Source of the DNA: HGM13006 sp964527315
GTDB taxonomy: Bacteria; Bacillota; Clostridia; Oscillospirales; Oscillospiraceae
Direction of reading: 5' to 3'
Length of the DNA stretch: 64,000 nucleotides
Assembly: GCA_964527315.1 (NCBI GenBank)
Contig: CAZGOQ010000001.1
Span: 10,296-74,295, forward strand
The notes under the pieces were generated by a model. That model searched no databases. It saw nothing but the letters and a program-made list of their open reading frames with translations, and had not been told where the DNA came from. Position numbers and translations under genes: made by a program. The first letter of the stretch is position 1, and every line of letters starts with the position of its first letter. Positions 24,409-32,150 of the stretch are shown here, piece after piece.

Positions 24409-25377
24409 TTATCGTTCTTTTCCTGAAAATAAATCTGCATAGGCGTGATAGCCATAGGCCGGTTTTGACGCCTTTGCCGCTCGGACAATGGCCCGCTCCA
24501 TGGCATAGGCCGCCATAACGCCTACTGCATCCGGACTGCCAGACGCCTGCCCTACACTGAGGGCGTAGATACTGTCCCCGTCCCCCGAGGTATGCACAGG
24601 GCAAATGGCTCTGGCGTATCCGTTATGGGTCATCCCAGCTACCTTGCAAAGCTGCGCCTTTGTCAGCTTCACGTTGGTCACCACCACGCCCAAAGTGGTG
24701 TTGGCCATGGGGTTGGGACGATCCAATGTTGAACACATCGCATCCCGGGAGCCAAAGATCGCCGTTTTTTCCGCATTCAGCAGTCCTGCGATCGGAGTGC
24801 CATCCGGCGCAATCACATCTCCCAGCGCATTCACGGCCACCATGGCGCCGACCTTTAAGTTGCCTGTTTCAACCGCATAGGCGCCAAACCCGGCTTTCAT
24901 GGCTCTTTCAGGCCCAAACAGCTTGCCCACCGTGCAGCCGGTGCCTGCGCCCACATTCCCCTGCGTTGGAGACACATAGGAGGCGTTTTCGCAGGCGCAA
25001 TAGGCCATTGCGGCATCCGGACGCACATCCATTCGTCCAACACCCAGATCGAACAGACAGCTTTGGCTGACCAACGGCACGCGGATTGGGCCAACCGCAA
25101 AACCGACCCCCTGCTGCTCCAGATATTTCATGACACCGCCGGCCGCGTCCAACCCGAAGGCGCTGCCTCCGGACAGCAGGACGGCGTGAATCCCCTGGGC
25201 CGCCATCAGCGGATTCAAAATCTGGGATTCCCGGGATGCCGGCCCGCCGCCCCGCACATCTAATCCAGCTGGGCTGAGCGCATCACAGAGAATCACCGTC
25301 AAGCCTGTGGCGGCTTCATGATTTTGGGCATGGCCAACTCGGAAGCCGCCTACATCCATAATATCAATTTCTCTCAT
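24409..25377 (-). CDS. P1 family (S58, DmpA-like) peptidase
   Basis: 322 aa, N-terminal-nucleophile aminopeptidase family that cuts itself into two chains. Signature parts are VGGFRVGHAQ, DVRGGGPASRES, LSGGSAFGLDAAGGVMKYLE, GNVGAGTGCTVGK and MANTTLGVVVTNVKLTKAQ, where self-cleavage is expected before the Thr (Ser in the type enzyme). Family members hydrolyse D- or L-amino-acid amides and beta-peptides. It follows the ECF S component by 12 bp, so its product may be linked to uptake of a vitamin or peptide-like compound. Confidence 0.9.
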   Translation of the reverse strand: MREIDIMDVGGFRVGHAQNHEAATGLTVILCDALSPAGLDVRGGGPASRESQILNPLMAAQGIHAVLLSGGSAFGLDAAGGVMKYLEQQGVGFAVGPIRVPLVSQSCLFDLGVGRMDVRPDAAMAYCACENASYVSPTQGNVGAGTGCTVGKLFGPERAMKAGFGAYAVETGNLKVGAMVAVNALGDVIAPDGTPIAGLLNAEKTAIFGSRDAMCSTLDRPNPMANTTLGVVVTNVKLTKAQLCKVAGMTHNGYARAICPVHTSGDGDSIYALSVGQASGSPDAVGVMAAYAMERAIVRAAKASKPAYGYHAYADLFSGKER

Positions 25378-25389
25378 TATCGCAGTCCT

Positions 25390-26019
25390 TTATTTCTTCA
25401 CGAACACACGCAGCACCTTACAAATCGAACCGCTGATCACACAGCCAACGGCCGCTTCAATCAATGCTTGAACTCCTACATAGGCGCAAACAAACAGGAA
25501 AATGTTGTCCTGAAATTTTGCCATCAGTTCATCTCCCAGCAGCGCCGCCAAGGTCGGTGCGTTGAAGAAAATGATTACAAGCGCCGTCATATAAAACAGC
25601 GTGTTGAGCAGCGGCGCCGCAATACCACCGATGTAATAGGAGAGCGTTCTAGTCCGATCAATTTTGTAAATTGCCCGGAAGATCCAGCCAACACAGACTC
25701 CCATTAGAATCCGGGGCAAAAAACAGTTGAAGACGCTTAACGCTACAACAATGCCGCCGTCATACCCCGCCAAAATCAACGTGCTGAATCCGGTTTTGAC
25801 CGCAGTATAAAAGCTGATGGCGCCCATAAAGCCCCCCAGTATTCCTCCGGCAAGCGGACCCAGCAAAATCGCGCCAACCGCCACCGGAACGGTCATGATC
25901 GACGCATACTGCCCTGGCAGTGGAATCATGGCAAGCCCTGTCAGATTCATAACCAGCATGATTGCCACCAGCAGAGCCAGTTCAGTCAAATAGCGGATGT
26001 TTGTCTTGCTTTTTTCCAT
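25390..26019 (-). CDS. ECF transporter substrate-binding S component
   Basis: 209 aa, six membrane helices and no signal peptide. Typical S-component features are the N-terminal RYLTELALLVAIMLVMNLTG and a Gly-rich LLGPLAGGILGGFMGAIS helix. The vitamin or precursor cannot be read from sequence; energising EcfA/EcfT genes are not here, so it should use a shared module. Start at ATG 26019, eight bases behind GGAGG; the longer frame to 26064 lacks a ribosome site. The leader shows no riboswitch that I recognise. Confidence 0.85.
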   Translation of the reverse strand: MEKSKTNIRYLTELALLVAIMLVMNLTGLAMIPLPGQYASIMTVPVAVGAILLGPLAGGILGGFMGAISFYTAVKTGFSTLILAGYDGGIVVALSVFNCFLPRILMGVCVGWIFRAIYKIDRTRTLSYYIGGIAAPLLNTLFYMTALVIIFFNAPTLAALLGDELMAKFQDNIFLFVCAYVGVQALIEAAVGCVISGSICKVLRVFVKK

Positions 26020-26084
26020 ATTCAATTCCTCCAGCTGTCGCTCCTTGAAAAGGATGCAACGCAATTTTGGCTTACGCCAGAGAG

Positions 26085-26113
26085 AGTATACGCTATATTT
26101 TCTTTAATTGCAA
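26085..26113 (-). promoter_or_regulatory. Promoter of the S component/P1 peptidase pair
   Basis: TTGCAA (26113-26108), 17 bp, TATACT (26090-26085). Confidence 0.75.
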
Positions 26114-26251
26114 TAAAAAATTAAAATTTTTTGACCGAAACTGATTCCAGCCTTGATCTCGCTCACATCATATTCGGCAGCACGGAACATGAATCCTCCA
26201 TATCGTTCAGGCTGTTCCAGAGTTGAAAGACGCAATAAGCGGTCAGCGGGA

Positions 26252-26380
26252 TCAAACCTGCGGGATGCCGGCATGATCCCTGATCGCTTCGATCAATGTG
26301 ATCGGCGTTGTAGCGGCACATATCTGCGTGCAGATGGCAATGACTGCAGCAAAAACCGCGCAAAACCTTTTCCTGCTCAT
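26252..26380 (-). CDS. Small exported peptide, perhaps a frameshifted gene
   Basis: 42 aa: ATG 26380 forms an ATGA overlap with the nucleoside phosphorylase stop. The product is essentially a signal sequence (SRKRFCAVFAAVIAICTQIC) plus 21 residues, ending at a TGA. In another frame the following 80 bases, to 26163, would add a hydrophobic stretch with TAYCVFQLWNSL, so an older gene of about 70 codons may have lost its frame. Either reading is tentative. Confidence 0.4.
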   Translation of the reverse strand: MSRKRFCAVFAAVIAICTQICAATTPITLIEAIRDHAGIPQV

Positions 26381-27162
26381 TTTCCACGCTTTTTATCTCT
26401 GGAAATCAGTATTTTCAGAGCATCCACCGCTGTGGAAATTGTCTCACCCATGTCATAGCATGGAATGTCCTCCATCCCATTTTCCCGTCTGACCTGATTG
26501 GCAAGCACGGCCAAAACCGCACCCACGCGAAGCCGCCGCAGAGCGCCCACCGTGAACAGTGCCGCCGTCTCCATTTCGCTGCATTTGGCGCCGGCCTTGA
26601 CCCATGCGCTCCACTTATCTTTCAGTTCGTAAGAAACTGCCATGGAATCCGGATCGTGCTGCCCATAAAATGCGTCCTTGCTCTGCACGATACCCAAATG
26701 GAATCGTATGTTCCGCCGCCGGGCTGCATCCCGCAAAGCTTCCGTCACTGAAAAATCAGCTATCGCCGGAAATTCAAGCGGAATGTATTCCCGGCTGGTT
26801 CCCTCCATACGGATGGCTCCGGTGGCAATGACGATGTCACCACCCAGTACCTCCGGATCCATCCCGCCGCTGGAGCCAACCCGGATAAAGGTATCGGCAT
26901 TGCAGTGCGCCAATTCTTCTATTGCAATGGCGGCGGAGGGGCCGCCGATGCCGGTAGAACAAACGCTGACCTTCTCTCCTTCCAATATGCCGGAATAGAT
27001 GGTATACTCCCGATTCTGCGCAACAAAATGCGGCGCTTCAAAATGTGCCGCTATTGTTTCACACCGGCCCGGGTCTCCTGGCAGAAGCACATATTTTCCC
27101 ACATCTCCCGGCCGAATATTCAGATGAAATTCCTTCTCCTGTGCGTAAACAAGCGCCATCAT
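26377..27162 (-). CDS. Nucleoside phosphorylase (uridine phosphorylase-like)
   Basis: 261 aa, NP-I family. It shows YVLLPGDPGRCETIAAHF (phosphate-binding Gly-Asp-Pro), STGIGGPSAAIAIEEL, FIRVGSSGGMDPEV and the sugar-contacting CSEMETAALFTVG. It would split uridine or a related nucleoside with phosphate to the free base and (deoxy)ribose 1-phosphate for salvage. GGAGGGG precedes the ATG pair; the second ATG is equally possible. Purine use cannot be ruled out. Confidence 0.9.
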   Translation of the reverse strand: MMALVYAQEKEFHLNIRPGDVGKYVLLPGDPGRCETIAAHFEAPHFVAQNREYTIYSGILEGEKVSVCSTGIGGPSAAIAIEELAHCNADTFIRVGSSGGMDPEVLGGDIVIATGAIRMEGTSREYIPLEFPAIADFSVTEALRDAARRRNIRFHLGIVQSKDAFYGQHDPDSMAVSYELKDKWSAWVKAGAKCSEMETAALFTVGALRRLRVGAVLAVLANQVRRENGMEDIPCYDMGETISTAVDALKILISRDKKRGK

Positions 27163-27184
27163 GACCCCTCCCGGTTTTTATTTC

Positions 27185-27213
27185 ATTATAGCGAATTGTA
27201 TTTTTCTTTGCAA
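27185..27213 (-). promoter_or_regulatory. Promoter of the nucleoside phosphorylase gene
   Basis: TTGCAA (27213-27208), 17 bp, TATAAT (27190-27185). Confidence 0.8.
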
Positions 27214-27273
27214 TGGCAAAAAACGTCTTGTACATGATCTTCCTTCTCATACTTATCCTTGCCCTAAAACACT

Positions 27274-27301
27274 GGAGCCGCCGCTTGATTGCGACGGCTC
27301 C
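27274..27301 (-). terminator. pyrG terminator
   Basis: Eleven-pair stem GGAGCCGTCGC/GCGGCGGCTCC (one wobble) 8 bases after the stop, followed by AGTGTTTTAG. Confidence 0.8.
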
Positions 27302-27308
27302 GCCTGTT

Positions 27309-28907
27309 TTATTTCTGCTTTTTTGCCGCTCCGATGAAGTCCCGGAATAGCGGATGAGCCCGATTGGGCCGGGATTTGAACTCCGGGTGAAACTGCACGC
27401 CTACAAACCATGGCTGATTGTGATTTTCCACGATCTCCACCAGCTTCTCACTGGGACTCAGTCCCGCCAGCGTCAGTCCCTCTTTTGATAATATATCCCG
27501 GTATAGATTGTTGAATTCATAGCGGTGCCGATGACGCTCATAAATCACCGGCTCGCCATACGCGCATTTGGCAAAGATACTCTCCTCCATGAGTTTACAG
27601 GGATAAGCCCCCAGACGCATGGTGCCGCCCCTTTCCGTCACATCCCGCTGCTCCGGCATCAGGTCGATGACAGGGTGTTGTGTCTCACAAAATTCACTGG
27701 AATGGGCGTCCTTCATCCCGGCCACGTTTCTGGCAAACTCCACCACAGCCATCTGCATTCCAAGGCATATGCCAAAGAAGGGAATTTTCTGCTCTCTGGC
27801 ATAGCGGATTGCGGAGATCATGCCCTCGATGCCCCGGTCCCCAAACCCGCCTGGCACCAGAATTCCGCTGACGCCGCCCAGCTGCTGCGCTGCGTTTTCA
27901 CCTGTAACCAGTTCGGAGTCCACCCAGCGGATCTTTACATTGACATCATTTTCAATACCACCGTGGGTCAAGGCTTCCACTACAGACAGATAGGAATCAT
28001 GCAGCTGCACATATTTCCCCACCAGAGCGATCTCCACCGTTTCAGTGCACTTTCTGGCCCGCTCTACCATGGCCGTCCACTCCGCCAGATCCGGTTGGGG
28101 CACATCCAGCGCAAGCTTTTTGCAGACTACCTGGGACAGTCCCTCCTTCTCCAGCATCAGCGGAACCTCATAGAGAATCGGTGCGTTGAGATTGGGGATT
28201 ACCGCCTCCGGCGGAATATTGCAGAACAGCGAGATCTTATTGCGGATATCCTCTGTCAGCGGCTCATCCGCCCGGCAGATGATCACATCCGGCTGGATTC
28301 CGATGGAAAGCAGTTCCTTGCAGGAATGCTGAGTAGGCTTGCTTTTGAGTTCATTGCTGCCAGGAATGGATACCACCAGAGAAACATGAATGTACATCAC
28401 GTCCTCCCTCGGGTTTTCCTGTCCGATCTGTCGAATGGCTTCCAGAAAAGGCTGCGATTCAATATCGCCCACAGTGCCTCCGATTTCCGTAATGACAACA
28501 TCCGTCGGCGTGGATTTTCCCACCCGGTAGATGCGTTCCTTGATTTCATCGGTAATGTGCGGGATCACCTGAATGGTGCGGCCCAAATAATCTCCAGTGC
28601 GCTCCCGGCTGAGCACAGACCAATAGACTTTCCCGGAGGTCACCGAGGAATTCACCGTCAGATTTTCGTCCGTGAATCGCTCATAATGTCCAAGATCAAG
28701 GTCTGTTTCCGCCCCGTCGTCGGTGACGAACACCTCGCCGTGCTGAAAGGGACTCATAGTACCCGGGTCAACATTGAGATACGGGTCAAATTTCTGGATG
28801 GTTACCTTCAAGCCCCGTTGCTTGAGGAGCCGCCCAAGGCTGGCCGCGGTGATGCCCTTTCCCAAGCCGGACACCACACCGCCGGTCACAAAAATGTATT
28901 TCGCCAT
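27309..28907 (-). CDS. pyrG: CTP synthase
   Basis: Converts UTP to CTP with glutamine. 532 aa. N-terminal synthase domain (KYIFVTGGVVSGLGKGITAA, FDPYLNVDPGTMSPFQHGEV, GTVGDIE) and C-terminal class I glutamine amidotransferase with the nucleophile in FFGICLGMQ, and HPEF at the end. ATG 28907 has GGAGG eight bases upstream. In Bacillus pyrG is controlled by reiterative G addition at a GGG start; the predicted start here has no GGG, so that mechanism is not evident. Confidence 0.98.
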   Translation of the reverse strand: MAKYIFVTGGVVSGLGKGITAASLGRLLKQRGLKVTIQKFDPYLNVDPGTMSPFQHGEVFVTDDGAETDLDLGHYERFTDENLTVNSSVTSGKVYWSVLSRERTGDYLGRTIQVIPHITDEIKERIYRVGKSTPTDVVITEIGGTVGDIESQPFLEAIRQIGQENPREDVMYIHVSLVVSIPGSNELKSKPTQHSCKELLSIGIQPDVIICRADEPLTEDIRNKISLFCNIPPEAVIPNLNAPILYEVPLMLEKEGLSQVVCKKLALDVPQPDLAEWTAMVERARKCTETVEIALVGKYVQLHDSYLSVVEALTHGGIENDVNVKIRWVDSELVTGENAAQQLGGVSGILVPGGFGDRGIEGMISAIRYAREQKIPFFGICLGMQMAVVEFARNVAGMKDAHSSEFCETQHPVIDLMPEQRDVTERGGTMRLGAYPCKLMEESIFAKCAYGEPVIYERHRHRYEFNNLYRDILSKEGLTLAGLSPSEKLVEIVENHNQPWFVGVQFHPEFKSRPNRAHPLFRDFIGAAKKQK

Positions 28908-28938
28908 ACACTTCGCCTCCAGACTACAATATTTGTTT

Positions 28939-28967
28939 ATTCTACTCTTTTTGGCGAATTCCGTCAA
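28939..28967 (-). promoter_or_regulatory. Promoter of pyrG
   Basis: TTGACG (28967-28962), 17 bp, TAGAAT (28944-28939). Confidence 0.8.
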
Positions 28968-29060
28968 GGCCGCGGCTCCACTTTCCCTGATCTTTTCTGA
29001 CGCTTCCTACCGTTTCTCAGGCTGTCCTTTGTGACATTCGCTGTTCCCAATTGACACAAA

Positions 29061-29282
29061 TCAAATTATATCCAAAACTGCTAACAGAACAAGTACCGCA
29101 ATAATGGCAACAATTCCAACGACCGTCCCAATAAGCTGTTTTTTGGAGCCTTTCACTTTCGACACAGCACCCATTTCTGTTTTCTGCCCTGCGTTTTGCT
29201 CCGCCATTTGTGCGCCGCGCATATTGAGATACTGCGCTTGCTGCTTTAACTGTTGATTGTTGAAATCATTTCCTGCCGGCAT
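29061..29282 (-). CDS. Small tail-anchored membrane protein, unknown
   Basis: 73 aa: a Gln/Asn-rich N-terminal half (NDFNNQQLKQQAQYLNMRGA), a basic VKGSKKQ, then one strongly hydrophobic helix of about 22 residues to the very end. This is the shape of a C-terminally anchored cytoplasmic protein. AAGGAG precedes the ATG. It lies 31 bp behind the secreted protein gene and probably shares its promoter. I do not recognise a family. Confidence 0.65.
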   Translation of the reverse strand: MPAGNDFNNQQLKQQAQYLNMRGAQMAEQNAGQKTEMGAVSKVKGSKKQLIGTVVGIVAIIAVLVLLAVLDII

Positions 29283-29313
29283 AAAATTATCTCCTTATAA
29301 TATAATGATATCA

Positions 29314-30177
29314 TCATCCAGCGTAGGAGGGATAATTGTATACTCCATAAACAACTGTATACATTGTTGAATTATAATTAAACTGACACTTTACAATATA
29401 AGAACCGAAACCATTATGCACAATATAAATATATTTCCCATTATATCCGCCATATTCATAAGAATCACTTGTGTAAGCAGTATAATCGCTTATGCTATAC
29501 ATTGTTCCCATTGTAGGCCGACCAATATTTTTCGAATTTTCATAATACGGCCAAGAATCTACATAACTGCTATAACTTGTTGCTAAGTATTGCCCTGTAA
29601 GCAAACTGTAAAGCATACAACCACTTATTGTATTTGATTGCCCAGTTATTTTAACAGAAGAAACAGATGGAATATATGCCATTCCATTAGGCATAACCAT
29701 GTTAGCGTGTGTTGCACTTAGTTCGACAGTATGATTAGCAACAGATGGACTGTATGACAGCAAAGACACCCCTGAACCATCATTTTTGTCAGTTATGTCA
29801 ATGCTAGATTTCAAATTTCCATTTTCATCTGGAACAAGACTAAAATATGCAGTACTAACCATTGTACCATCATTATTTTGAGTCGTTACTACAATTGCCG
29901 GAAGTTCGATAACATCTGTATCCGTCATAGGTCTAACCGCCCCCTCTGTATTGGAACCTTTATATAACGAGACAGACTGGAGAGAAACATCTGCATCTTC
30001 AGGAATAGTTATGTTCATTTTCGAAATAATATTCTCAAAAGAAAGTGCTTCTGAATTGTCTGAATTTACTAGTTTCAAATCATCATTATCCAACGGTAAA
30101 TCACTAGCGGTTACAGGTGTAGATAACGCACTCACCATGCAAAAGACAATTGCGAGAGAAAGAATACGTTTTTTCAT
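29314..30177 (-). CDS. Secreted protein of unknown function, AT-rich gene
   Basis: 287 aa with a clear signal peptide (KKRILSLAIVFCMVSALSTP, cleavage probably after VTA-S). The middle is Asp/Asn/Ser/Thr-rich; the last 90 residues are unusually Tyr-rich (SYSSYVDSWPYYENS, YTSDSYEYGGYNGKYIYIV), as in beta-sheet surface or bacteriocin-like domains. I see no catalytic motif or cell-wall anchor. Codon and base use are much more AT-rich than all neighbours, which suggests recent arrival. It has a near-perfect promoter and a short leader ORF upstream. Confidence 0.7.
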   Translation of the reverse strand: MKKRILSLAIVFCMVSALSTPVTASDLPLDNDDLKLVNSDNSEALSFENIISKMNITIPEDADVSLQSVSLYKGSNTEGAVRPMTDTDVIELPAIVVTTQNNDGTMVSTAYFSLVPDENGNLKSSIDITDKNDGSGVSLLSYSPSVANHTVELSATHANMVMPNGMAYIPSVSSVKITGQSNTISGCMLYSLLTGQYLATSYSSYVDSWPYYENSKNIGRPTMGTMYSISDYTAYTSDSYEYGGYNGKYIYIVHNGFGSYIVKCQFNYNSTMYTVVYGVYNYPSYAG

Positions 30178-30205
30178 TTTTTGTTCCTTCTAACATGTGA
30201 AAGGT

Positions 30206-30244
30206 CTATGATAAATTAAAATATAATGACGTTAAATTCTGCAT
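30206..30244 (-). CDS. Possible 12-codon leader peptide
   Basis: Within the transcript leader, ATG 30244 preceded by AGAAAGGA opens MQNLTSLYFNLS and stops 28 bases before the secreted-protein start. It may couple or tune translation; chance cannot be excluded for so short a frame. Confidence 0.25.
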   Translation of the reverse strand: MQNLTSLYFNLS

Positions 30245-30278
30245 CGGTATTACATCCTTTCTGAACTATTTTGATTAG

Positions 30279-30307
30279 ATTTTACCACGATTTCTTTTAT
30301 TTGTCAA
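30279..30307 (-). promoter_or_regulatory. Strong promoter of the secreted protein gene
   Basis: TTGACA (30307-30302), 17 bp, TAAAAT (30284-30279), the closest to consensus in this part of the window. It gives a leader of about 95 nt. Confidence 0.85.
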
Positions 30308-30379
30308 TATTGTTTGATAAAGCAATAATAATTAAATAATATATTGTAAGCAGACATGTTAATTCATTAGGAGACAGGT

Positions 30380-30413
30380 AAAGGGCTTGTTTCCATCTAG
30401 AAACAAGCCCTTT
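30380..30413. terminator. Hairpin, probable terminator of gpr
   Basis: Thirteen-pair perfect stem AAAGGGCTTGTTT/AAACAAGCCCTTT with an 8 nt loop. It is 280 bases beyond the gpr stop on the minus strand and lies upstream of the secreted-protein promoter. Confidence 0.7.
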
Positions 30414-30579
30414 ATACATCATTAACAGAACTACATGGGATGCGTTTTTCCCCAAACTTTTCTGCTGCGCCGCCATAATGAAACAGCAACCGGTTCTTCG
30501 AGAATATTCATCCGTATATGCATTTATTTTTTCCAAATTCCCCCTGTTTCGAGAAAGGAAAACAACCAATTTGCAAGGG

Positions 30580-30609
30580 TTTTTCACATTATCCACAGAG
30601 TTTTCCACA
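30580..30609 (+). other. Three tandem DnaA-box-like sites
   Basis: TTTTTCACA (30580-30588), the exact consensus TTATCCACA (30589-30597) and TTTTCCACA (30601-30609), all in the same orientation, in an AT-rich stretch without a gene (30414-30693). dnaA, dnaN, rpmH or gyr genes are not nearby, so a replication origin is unlikely from context; a DnaA-binding control or titration site is possible. Confidence 0.5.
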
Positions 30610-30693
30610 AATATTTATCATCAAAAGAAGCAAAAAAATGAATATGATGTTAACATAATCGAAAAAGCCAACCTATTGCTTATTTGATCCTAT

Positions 30694-31584
30694 TTAAAAT
30701 GTCAAATCTCCAAGTTCCGATAATGTCAGATTGTCTTGCAATGCGGAATTAATCCCATAAGAAAGCACTCTGGCAATTTCCCGCACTCTCCGGTCGATAT
30801 CGCTGGAGGTGACGATCATGCCAGAGGAAACCTTTCGAAGGGTTTCCTCTTCCACCTCCATACCGGCCCTCATAAACAAATCCGCAGCCATGGTTGCCGC
30901 ATCGGTCACCGTTGGGACCCCCAGCGCAATCACCGGTCTTCCCAGCGTCTGCCGGTTCAGCGTGCTGCGGCTGTTTCCAATTCCGGATCCTGGGGTGATG
31001 CCCGTGTCACTAAGCTGTACCGTGCTGCAAAGCCTGCCAGTATCCCTGGCCGCGATTGCATCCACCGCTATCACTGCCGCCGCCTCACACCGATCCGCCA
31101 GGGCCCGGACCGTTTCCGCGCTCTCCATGCCGGTGGTACCCAGCACACCTGGAACCACTGCTCCCACAGGCCGGAACTCTCCAAACGTGTTTGGCATTTC
31201 TGAGAGCATATGCCGCGTTACCAGAATGTGATCTGCCGTCAACGGCCCGATGGCATCCGGAGTCACCTCCCGATTTCCCAGCCCCGCCACCAGCACCGGC
31301 AGTTGTCCACTGAGCTTCAGCATATCCTGCAGATAGGCCGCAATGGAATTTACCGCCTGCGTAAAACTCTCCTTTTCCCGCCGCAGCACATCCTCCAATT
31401 CAATGGTCACATAGGTACCCCTGGGCTTTCCTAGGGCCTTCTCACCCTGGCGAGAGGTGATCTCCACTACAATGGCTTTTGTGCCAAACCTGTTTTCTTT
31501 GCGGACCTCCACGCCGGATAACTTGCCGCCTGTCTGCCGAAACTCCCCTGCCCGTTCCATGGCAAGGTCTGTTCGAATCTCCAT
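30694..31584 (-). CDS. gpr: Germination protease GPR
   Basis: Aspartic-type endopeptidase that degrades the small acid-soluble DNA-binding proteins when a spore germinates. 296 aa. It begins EIRTDLAMERAGE, has the propeptide-type N-terminus, and includes LVAGLGNREVTPDAIGP, VPGVLGTTGMESAE, VIAVDAIAARD and DTGITPGSGIGN, all characteristic. AAAGGAGG precedes an ATG pair; I use the second (31584), the first is 31587. It shows that the host makes endospores. Confidence 0.95.
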   Translation of the reverse strand: MEIRTDLAMERAGEFRQTGGKLSGVEVRKENRFGTKAIVVEITSRQGEKALGKPRGTYVTIELEDVLRREKESFTQAVNSIAAYLQDMLKLSGQLPVLVAGLGNREVTPDAIGPLTADHILVTRHMLSEMPNTFGEFRPVGAVVPGVLGTTGMESAETVRALADRCEAAAVIAVDAIAARDTGRLCSTVQLSDTGITPGSGIGNSRSTLNRQTLGRPVIALGVPTVTDAATMAADLFMRAGMEVEEETLRKVSSGMIVTSSDIDRRVREIARVLSYGINSALQDNLTLSELGDLTF

Positions 31585-31672
31585 CATAAGCCCTCCTTTT
31601 GTTTCATTCTTTCCATATTTCTCAGGCATCATCCTTTGGCAGAGATTTTTTCCATAAAATCAGAAAAAGCAC

Positions 31673-31701
31673 TTGATTTTCTGAATCAGTCCGTGTATAA
31701 T
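31673..31701 (+). promoter_or_regulatory. Promoter of rpsT
   Basis: TTGATT (31673-31678), 17 bp, TATAAT (31696-31701). The leader has a small stem GGGGC/GCCCT near 31717. Confidence 0.75.
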
Positions 31702-31767
31702 AAATCCCTGCGTGAAGGGGCGAGTTATGCCCTAAATTGATAGTTTTCATGTGGAGGAGGTGTTTTC

Positions 31768-32028
31768 GTGCCCAATATTAAATCCGCCAAGAAAAGAGTG
31801 CTTGTTTCCAGAGCGGAAAATGAGAGAAACAAAGCAAACAGATCTTTGCTGAAAACCAACATCAGAAAGTTCGAGACTGCCGCCGCTTCCGGAGATAAGG
31901 AGGCTGCTGTTGCCGCTGCAAAGGTTGCGGTTGCCACCATTGACAGATCCGCCCGGAAGGGAATTCTTCACAAGAACACTGCCGCCCGGAAAAAGAGCCA
32001 CATTGCCGAAAAGGTAAACAGTCTTTGA
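31768..32028 (+). CDS. rpsT: 30S ribosomal protein S20
   Basis: 86 aa, Lys/Arg/Ala-rich helical-bundle protein that binds 16S rRNA. Begins PNIKSAKKRVLVSRAENERN and ends with HKNTAARKKSHIAEKVN, the typical S20 pattern. The start is GTG at 31768 with GGAGGAGG eight bases ahead. It stands directly beside divergent gpr, a pairing common in clostridia. Confidence 0.96.
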   Translation: MPNIKSAKKRVLVSRAENERNKANRSLLKTNIRKFETAAASGDKEAAVAAAKVAVATIDRSARKGILHKNTAARKKSHIAEKVNSL

Positions 32029-32040
32029 TCGCATCCGAAT

Positions 32041-32075
32041 GGGCGCACTGCAAGATCGCATTTTGCAGCGCGCCC
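32041..32075 (+). terminator. rpsT terminator, copy 3 of the dispersed hairpin
   Basis: Sixteen-pair stem GGGCGCACTGCAAGAT/ATTTTGCAGCGCGCCC (two wobbles) with a 3 nt loop, followed by TCTTTTTCT, a proper U-tract. Confidence 0.9.
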
Positions 32076-32106
32076 TCTTTTTCTATACTTTCCCCCATTT
32101 TTGTTG

Positions 32107-32112
32107 TATAAT
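32107..32112 (+). promoter_or_regulatory. Possible -10 box of the malic enzyme-recG unit
   Basis: TATAAT 38 bases before the start codon. No good -35 box is seen at the right distance. Confidence 0.4.
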
Positions 32113-32150
32113 CGCGTTGGATATCAAATTGTCATTTGGAGGATGTATGT

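Noticed and set aside
30297..30608. 103-codon minus-strand frame in the AT-rich gap
   Set aside because: It runs through the gpr terminator hairpin and the DnaA boxes, starts at a GTG without a ribosome site and ends in AT-rich translated repeats.
30178..30693. Replication origin
   Set aside because: DnaA boxes and AT-rich DNA are present, but dnaA, dnaN, rpmH, rnpA and gyr genes are absent and gene directions do not diverge from this point over the window.
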